This document shows, piece by piece, positions 56,876-64,000 of a DNA stretch of 64,000 bases (its first letter is position 1; the number at the start of each line of letters is the position of its first letter). Position numbers and translations under genes: made by a program. The stretch covers positions 26,558,710 to 26,622,709 of the forward strand of contig OU744723.1 of NCBI GenBank assembly GCA_916613615.1. Direction: 5' to 3'. The notes under the pieces were generated by a model. It saw only the letters and a list, made by a program, of their open reading frames with translations. It was not told the origin of the DNA and ran no database searches. The DNA is from Steromphala cineraria (Eukaryota > Mollusca > Gastropoda > Trochida > Trochidae).

Positions 56876-58546
56876 CAAATATTCTGTCATTCTGAATTTC
56901 TGTCATGATAAAATCGTGATATTTTATATTTGGGGCTCACATGATATGATTTCCCTCGTACATGTAGATAATAATGAGAATTATTAAATCATATCAAATT
57001 AATAATAAATATTGAACAATAAGTTGCTTACAATATATCTTCGACAATTCATTCGTCAAATATGCCTTTATGGCGATAATAGGTACCAATCCTTGATGAA
57101 AAGTTCCAGATAATGATTATTGTGTTTGCACATTGGAAATATGAAAGAAGAAAGATCGCGATGATGATTTGAAATCGATCAGTGACAATTTGAAAGACAT
57201 GGTTTTGGAAACTTACCAAAGCAGTCAGGAGAAAAATTTCAAGGCTATCAATGTTTGAATTGTTTGTGTGTGTCAGCCACTGCACATATTTAACCTGTCT
57301 TTTATTCCCTTTGAAAAGAAGTTGTGGACTACAACGCACTTTGCCAAATAAATGTCTAAAAAGTACACTTTTTACTGGTCTAGAATTTCCTTACATTTTA
57401 AAGTTGCTCAAGATATTTTCAGTGTCTATCACAACAACATGCAAGACGAGGATCAGTAGTAATTAATATCACCCTAATCGATAAATGCTGGCATTGAGTA
57501 GTGTAAGGTTATATCTCTTTGAAAAGTTGATACATTGAATCCTATATACAAGTTTCTCGATCTTCATTCCAAATACCGGTAGTAGTATTTAAAACGGTAC
57601 AGTGATGCATCCACGATGTAACAAGGGTGGGGATATTCTAAGGTATTGTTTAATTTTACTTGTGACGTCGGCCTTCTGTTCCCTCGCTCCATTAATTCTC
57701 AGTAATGGAGTGTTACATTTCAAATAAGGGTTTTCACTTGAAATTTCAAATTAATGAATATAAAATTTATTTTATTGAAGAGGCATTGAGTTAAGTGTAA
57801 TTTAAGTCTGTTAATATCCTCGGCTCCATTTTTTAGGAATGGAAAGTTACTCGGACATTAACCTATACTTGTATATCACCTCCGAGATTAATGAAAGTCT
57901 CAAGATTACAATATTACTTCCCTTGTTGGTAACATCAAAAGAAAACCGCACGAGTGTAAATTGGGGTGAATAGGCAATGAAAGCTATGTAAGGAATTTAA
58001 GTGTCTCAATTTATCCCTTCCACGTTTGCTCAAATTAATATGCTGTGTGAAATACAGATTTTAGTCATCAGGTATTATATGTATGATTCAGATATATTTT
58101 GAATCATAACATTTGGAAGTTTGTCATGTAAATATTATAAAACTAATGCAGATTTGACAGTCTGACATTCGTTTCCTAAAGGGTATACATGTACTATGAA
58201 AAATCGTCGGAGATTTTCAAAATTCATTAAGTGCAAAGGATGAGGCCAAGGATGAAACAAAAGATGACTTAAAATTCATGAAAGGTGCAATAATTTATTC
58301 CATTCCTTTTGAATTCCCTTGGAACAGAGTTATTCCATAACAAGTGGAAAACCTAATCTGGGGTAAAAAATCAGAGTTCCCATGAATGTTTCCGATTGGG
58401 GCCAGGTTCAGCCCTGGTAAAGTGGTGATATTCATCCAAAACTGTGTTCCACAGGAGATATCGCTTGTGGAAGATCAGACAATATCTCCTAGGAGATATC
58501 GCTTTGAAAGTAGATTTTGAACAATGCCCTGTCAACAGAAGGGACA
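56876..58546. other. intergenic, no gene seen
   Basis: AT-rich. It contains a short inverted pair GGAGATATCGCTT/AATATCTCCTAGGAGATATCGC near 58454-58504. No coding signal on either strand. Confidence 0.45.
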
Positions 58547-58634
58547 TGACATCACAAACGTTTTGCATCATCAGAAATGACGTCACAATTCTATGACATC
58601 ATGAACACTGTGACGTCACAGTGCTATGACATCA
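58547..58634 (+). promoter_or_regulatory. cluster of five CRE/ATF-like sites
   Basis: TGACATCA 58547, TGACGTCA 58578, TGACATCA 58594, TGACGTCA 58611, TGACATCA 58627. The last four are 16-17 bp apart. TGACGTCA is the full palindromic CRE bound by CREB/ATF factors. No gene start is seen nearby, so the role is uncertain; it could also be a short tandem repeat. Confidence 0.4.
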
Positions 58635-58721
58635 CTGGTTTAGAAGTTTTAGAGCTATGCAGTGTTCAAAGATGTAAATTTTTCATGCAAATGTGATTCA
58701 AAATGATTTTGAATGATAAAA

Positions 58722-58841
58722 AGAATCTCACCCTCGTGTCTTTGATAAAAATTGAATATCCTCGGCAAGCCTCGGATATTTGTAACTTTTATCAACTAGT
58801 GTTGATATATTTGATATCAGAAGACACTTGGGTGAGATTCT
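58722..58841. mobile_element. 120-bp fold-back element
   Basis: AGAATCTCACCCTCGTGTCTTTGATA at the left is matched inverted by TATCAGAAGACACTTGGGTG..ATTCT at the right. Interior TATCCTCGGCAAGCCTCGGATA is a second small hairpin. Confidence 0.75.
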
Positions 58842-59160
58842 CTATGTAGGAGGTTATCTGTAACAATTCTGGCTCTATATATAACCCTGGAAGATGAACC
58901 GAAGGCCATGGCGACGTGCAAACGACACAACATGTCTCGGATGTAATGGCATGTGTCCGTTCTTCCAGTGGCAGTGATCCCAACCCACACCATTACCCAG
59001 CCAACCCCCAAATCGATTATGTTGAATGATGTTGACGTCTTATCGTCTTCGCAACGACCTCTTGCGTCTGTCCAGGAAATCCATTCCTCCAACGTCGATT
59101 ATTCTTTTGACGGCTATCCTGACACCAACTGTGTCTTACTTTAATGTGATGATCTTTCAA
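58842..59160 (-). pseudogene. Tc1/mariner transposase remnant
   Basis: On the minus strand 59000-58860 reads VGWVMVWVGITATGRTD and, further on, YRARIVTDNLLHRE. These resemble the Tc1/mariner phrases VMVWGGIS-x-x-GRTDL and HRARVVTDYL around the second catalytic Asp region. The segment between (HYIRDMLCRLHVAMAF) is out of register, and the rest of the catalytic domain is missing, so this is a fossil. The fold-back at 58722-58841 abuts its 3' end. Confidence 0.6.
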
Positions 59161-60050
59161 ACAAGGATGACACGGCAACGTCATGCGTGTAGGTGACCTC
59201 CATGTATATTTCTGATTGTCTGCACACTTACTGTCACACCAGTGTCTGCTTGAATTCGAACTCTCATCTGATTACCTGTTATGACATGATGTCTCAAGGC
59301 CGTTTTTTGAACACATCTGTCCTGTGCATTAGTTGTTTCTCTTGGTCGACCTATCATTTACAGTATTGTGGCATAATAATCATTATCCTACCTCATGTAA
59401 GAATCTCGATCTCTGATTGGTTCACGTGACCCTGGATAACTACTAATATCACCCTCTTGAGCGGGAGCATAAATTATTTATACCCCGCCATGAACCACTC
59501 ACGAAAAAAGCGTGCAAATTGAAATTATTTATACCCCGCCATGAAAAAAGCGTGCAGATTGAGCTCCTGGAAAAGTCTGTTCCGTAGAATACATTGATGT
59601 TACCTTTGCTCAAATACTATTCAAACTAAAGTCAAAGTAATTGCAAGCTATATAAATGCAAATAAACATACATGTATATTGCCATAATTACCATATTAAT
59701 CTAAGATTTGGTGTTTAAAATGTTTCTCGTCGAAAAAAATGTCAATATTGTGTCGCGGCTTTCTTGATCATTGCATATGAGAATCGGTTCACATTTGTTC
59801 GAAATATCAGTATTCACTCACTGTTTCCTTGTGTGTCTTGCAAGGGAAGTTGTTTAACATCGAAATTATGCTTCAAGAACTGTGTTCATAAAAAGAAATT
59901 CATCTGACTAAGCGAGGCACTGACACGATTGATGATGTAGTTTTCAAAACAACACTTCCGGTTTGTGACCTTGACCTTTTTCAAGTGCCTCAGCAGTTTT
60001 TAACCTTTTTAAATATGCATTGTGTTTAAACATTCGGTTAGATAAATTCG
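59161..60050. other. intergenic with a short tandem duplication
   Basis: AAATTATTTATACCCCGCCATGAA...AAAAAAGCGTGCA occurs at 59471-59522 and again, shortened, at 59523-59561. Otherwise featureless. Confidence 0.5.
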
Positions 60051-60150
60051 TTATAACATTGCATAGCGGGTTACATAGGTATTTATTATTCCTTTGAAAC
60101 CTTTCGCGGGAATAATAAATACCTATGCGACCCGCTATGCAATGTTGTAA
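60051..60150. repeat. 100-bp palindrome
   Basis: TTATAACATTGCATAGCGGG ... TATTTATTATTCC and its inverse GGAATAATAAATACC ... CCCGCTATGCAATGTTGTAA. Arms are about 42 bp with few mismatches, around CTTTGAAACCTTTCGC. Confidence 0.85.
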
Positions 60151-62083
60151 CTTATATTAGCATCACGTGTAGATTCTGAGGTTGCAATTGTTGTGTTTTG
60201 GTGCCCAATTTTACTTGAATCTGTATATATATATATATATTGATATATATTACGATTTCTATTCTGCAATTGCATTCGTTAGGAGTAAGGTTCCAGAATA
60301 GAATATCTCTTACTTTCGTAAATGAAAACAATATGAGACAATATCGTTTCCACGGAAATAATCTCTATTTAGAAGTCTTAAATAACCACTCATCACTATT
60401 ATTTTAAATTTGTACTTCCAATTTTGGTCAAATGTAGCAGCATGAAAGTACACGATTTACGAGGTCGTTCCAGTCTTTTTTTGACAAAACTCTTCTCTTT
60501 GATCAAAGCTTGCATTACAAAAAAACAATAAAAAAGTATTTTGAAAATTTTAGTAATTTTGTATGCTTTCAAACTTGGATGACAGACATTCGTTGTAAAG
60601 GAGATATCGTGTTCTGAGGCTAGTCACACATGTCGGGTACTAGAGGATACATTAAAACCAATTAAGACAATCGGCAAATTTGAAAAAATCGAAATACTCT
60701 TTGCAAGTTTATCACTGCATGTATTTCTTGTGTTTCTAAATCAAACGTCATGATTATTATCAAAAGTAAAACATGACACTATAAAACAACTTTTACCTCG
60801 TTTGTCCAGGCACTTAACATTTCTTGCTAAATGTTATTTTCCCAAAAAACATAGAGAATTTGTTTGAATAACAGCAATTACAGTTTATTCAATTCAGTTT
60901 AGCTCATTTTTGTGAACAGCAGAATACAATTCCTTGACATAACTTTGTCATGTAGAAATCCATTTGTGAGAATTTAACGAATGTAATGTTGAAACGTGCT
61001 TGTTGATGAGTTGTAGAACTTAAAGGGACCATTCGAGTGGAAATTTTTGGAAATTCAGGAGGACTTTCCTGTTTACAATTATATATGATTTTTACATGAT
61101 AATGTCAAACTAAATTTCATAGATATCTGTGAGATAAGCATTTTAGTTGTTAAAGTTTTGACAATTTGACAAAAAATAAAGTTAATCAATCAAAAAATAA
61201 TAACATCGTGAAATAAAGCCAATCATCGAAACTACGAACATAGGGTGCATTACTACGACAAAATGCTGTCGTAACTGATAACTTATATTATGAATTATTT
61301 GTAAATATGCCCCTCTTCTATCAATCAAGTAGTTATTACTTAATTTTGTTAATGAATAAGCATATTGCAGCACATTTGTTTTCTCGCAATGCTAACCTTT
61401 CAAAATGGCGGATGAAAGCTGCTCGAGTGGTGCCCTTAATAATGTCATTTATGTAAGCCTCATTTAGTCGATTGTTTTTGACAATGTTATGATAATGTTA
61501 ATCAAGTAAGCCGTCTTCATAAAGTTATTTCCACTTCAATTCAATTCTTTATTCTCTTTAAACCACCTCCCTATCTGATCTCATTCCATTATGAAAATTC
61601 CTATAACATTCAAAGATCTTTTATTTCATTACGCACCATATTCTGTTACTGCACTTTCTAATGTCCATGTATAGCCTTCCCTTCATTTCTCCAATATCGG
61701 AAACATTGATGCCGGCCGGTAACTCTCAGGTATATTTATATGATATATACATCTACGTGTTAAAGCGCTCTAATCAATATTTCGCTCTCATTTCACTGGC
61801 TTGGTGTTTATGAGCTGTTTGAAAAGAAATCCGATAAGGAATGGTAAAACAATGTGTATAGTGAAATCTTGATTGAACAGGGTTATCATCATCCAAATAT
61901 ATCTGGGCGTCTTGATGTTATATGGCTGATGATCCAATAAGTGTTCTCAAAACTTCAGGTCCTTGTTGAAAAGTGGTCAGTAAAATCTTTCATCTGTTTG
62001 CCATGAGACCAAACGCATTTTCAACAACATCTTGAGCTCTTGAAAGCCGGTGTCCCGGTATAAATTCGCCCCCGTATAAAATA
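60151..62083. other. intergenic, no gene seen
   Basis: AT-rich with an AT dinucleotide run (60223-60241). No element or exon recognised. Confidence 0.45.
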
Positions 62084-62310
62084 ACTAGTTAAAGGTCAAT
62101 CAGTACATTAGAGTGACAATACGGCCATTCAAAGTCGGGATTTTGATCGAAAACTGGACAAAGCGGCTCGAGCGGCGCGCTCAAATTCGCCAAACGTAAT
62201 TTTGAAACCTTGTCATAAGCTGACAGGAAGGTATATTCGATTGTTTTTATAGGTAGATTATTTGGATGCATAATTTCGAATATTAAACGTATCATGACAA
62301 GAGGCCACAC
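62084..62310 (+). repeat. third copy of the long-inverted-repeat family
   Basis: GTTAAAGGTCAATCAGTACA ... CGCCAAACGTAATTTTGAAACC ... GTCATAAGCTGACAGG ... TTCGAATATTAAACGTATC, in the same orientation as 35659-36155. It continues through the junction where copies 1 and 2 of the 3-kb array stop, so it shows the family sequence in an unrearranged state. Confidence 0.85.
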
Positions 62311-62639
62311 CTCTTCTAATACATCTAACACAAGTACAAGATGTCTTAATCTTAACAATGTGAACAATTACTTTGATTTATAACTTCTTTTTTTTCAAAG
62401 ATACTTTTCCAAACAAAAAGGCTAGGGGTAAGTTTGCCCAGTGGAGCAAATAATAAAAAATTGTGAAACGTTTACATGATAAAATTTAAATAACAAAGGG
62501 ACAATTTTCTATCCATATATTCGTTGATTATGGTAATTCCAGGGAAATTTTATTTAATAATTTATGTTTATTTCAATACATACCAAACCAAAAACAGAGT
62601 CAATATTTAAATAGAAAGTAATGATTACAGATAATATAT
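62311..62639. other. intergenic, no feature seen
   Basis: AT-rich; may be degraded 5' part of the following LINE, but no domain could be recognised. Confidence 0.35.
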
Positions 62640-64000
62640 ATTCTTTGAACTGTTTGCGTTATGGTAAATCATACATGGGAAAACTACTGCTAAAGTATTT
62701 ATGAAAATGTCAAAATCTGCATAAGGAGTAACCACGAATTATCGGACCCTTTCATGAATCGGATAGGAGTGAGACAAGGTTGCATATTAAGCCCCTTTCT
62801 ATTTACATTTTTCATAAATGAATTAGCAACCCAAATCCAAGAAAACTGTTCGAACGGTATACAACTACATCCTGATATAATACAAATCTTCTTGCTATTA
62901 TTTGCGGATGATATCATCTTGTTCTCAAGTACAATTAAAGGGTTACAAAAAGAGATAGATGAATTAGAGTGGTACTGTGAAAAATAGAAACTGACTGTTA
63001 ACCAGACTAAAACAAAAATGTTGTTTTCAAAAATGGAGGGAAGTTAGCCAATAACGAAAAATGGTTCTATAAAGGGAATAGATTGGAGACTACAACCTCA
63101 TATAAATACTTTGGTGTACATTTAACGAATCATCTTTCTTTGTCAATACACACATCACAGGCATCTATGCAAGCAAAGAAAATATTGATAGGTATCATAA
63201 AATACATATATATTTTGGGTGATTTGTCTTACAATTCGTTTTTCAAAATATTTGACACAAAAATAAACCCAATATTGTTATATGGTGCAGAAGTCTGGGG
63301 CTTTAAATCATTTGATGTTTTAGAAAAAGTTCATTTGTATGCTTGTAAGAGATTTTTAGGTGTAAAAACTGTCACATCTAGTTGTATGGTTTATGGAGAA
63401 TGTGGGAGATATCCATTGTATATTGAATCAAACATTAAAATAATTAAGTACTGGTTAAGGCTGTTAACAATGCCTTCATGCAGATTACCAAGAAAATGTT
63501 ACAATATGATGTTACTTTACTAGCCACGGAAAACATAACTGGGTCACACACACTAAACAATTTTTATTTTCCATCGGCTTCGGTAATGCTTTGCATAAAC
63601 AATTTGTAGAATCGCACTCCCGTTTCATTTGCCTAGTCAACCAAAGACTTAAAGATATATTCTTTCAAACTTGGTCAGCTAGTCTCTCACTATCTAACAA
63701 ATGTTTTTTCTACGAAATGGTTAAAGATTCTATCTATGCGGAACATTACCTCTCGGTCTTATCTATAAGAAAATACAAATCTTCACTGGCAAGACTCCGT
63801 TGCTCTTCGCATGATTTAAACATTGAAACTGGGAGATACCAAGGAATCTTAAGAGAAAACAGAATCTGTCAAATGTGTGATCTAAATAAAGTCGAGGATG
63901 AATACCATTTTGTATGTGTTTGCCCAGCATACATTTCTTTGAGAATTATGTACATAAAGAACTATTTTCATAAGCACCCTGATATGAATAAGTGAATTTC
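62640..64000 (+). mobile_element. LINE retrotransposon ORF2 fragment (RT to C-terminus), runs to window end
   Basis: The reading order is RT fingers/palm ICIRSNHELSDPF, GVRQGCILSPFLF and FADD at 62901-62912, thumb-like GLQKEIDELEWYCEK, then (new frame, 63083) YKYFGVHLTNHLS and ILLYGAEVWG, FLGVKTV, and (another frame, 63591) a C-terminal region with ICQMC...EYHFVCVC. An in-frame TAG after WYCEK (likely from TGG), another stop near 63045 and two frameshifts make it inactive. The C-terminal motifs match the fragment at 4.7-5.6 kb. The RT N-terminus and endonuclease are missing or unrecognisable, and the 3' end lies outside the window. Confidence 0.8.

Noticed and set aside
42744..56906. Long overlapping minus-strand frames of 159 to 954 codons
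   Set aside because: They are products of a stop-free 60-bp tandem repeat, overlap each other in two frames, and lack unique ends; treated as minisatellite.
61182..61373. Small minus frame
   Set aside because: Random AT-rich frame without domain or context.

Overview
The window reads as a piece of an AT-rich invertebrate nuclear genome. It is most likely from a bivalve mollusc. This is inferred from phase-1 EGF exons with GT-AG introns, a CCGTCCGTCCGTCC-headed element with internal tandem repeats (a type familiar from bivalve repeats), a DIRS-type retrotransposon, LINE 3' ends, a tRNA-derived SINE, many fold-back elements and very large minisatellites. Species cannot be assigned from sequence alone.

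Region by region. (1) 1-13,300: the 3' part of a multi-EGF, single-pass membrane receptor on the + strand. It has three intact EGF exons, one half EGF exon, a transmembrane exon and a tyrosine-rich cytoplasmic exon. Its introns hold a nested tandem-repeat element (931-2523), a fold-back, a LINE 3' fragment, a SINE and a 3.9-kb 43-bp minisatellite that touches the half EGF exon. (2) 14,118-19,108: a complete but decayed DIRS-like element with inverted terminal repeats, gag, RT/RNase H/methyltransferase-like and tyrosine recombinase regions. (3) 19.1-23.3 kb: mostly featureless AT-rich DNA, apart from a duplicated octamer + TATA module. (4) 23.3-25.9 kb: a divergent gene pair, a 562-residue Kolobok-like transposase-derived protein (-) and a 190-residue zinc-motif protein (+). 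(5) 26.8-35.9 kb: three almost identical 3.02-kb tandem units, each with three tRNA-like modules and a 140-bp palindrome. (6) 35.7-39.2 kb: a large inverted repeat enclosing a fold-back element and an orphan signal-peptide exon. (7) 39.5-41.1 kb: nested fold-back elements. (8) 42.8-56.9 kb: a 14-kb 60-bp minisatellite with higher-order duplication and two open frames on the minus strand. (9) 56.9-64 kb: non-coding DNA, a CRE-like site cluster, a Tc1/mariner remnant, and a second LINE running off the end.

The receptor (binding extracellular ligand, signalling through tail tyrosines) is the only clear host gene. The divergent transposase/zinc-protein pair is the most interesting intact coding module and could be either a transposon or a domesticated pair. 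Most of the remaining DNA is repeats, and most long open frames in the minisatellites follow from a repeat length divisible by three rather than from genes. All exon and domain calls were made by eye; no search or alignment program was run.
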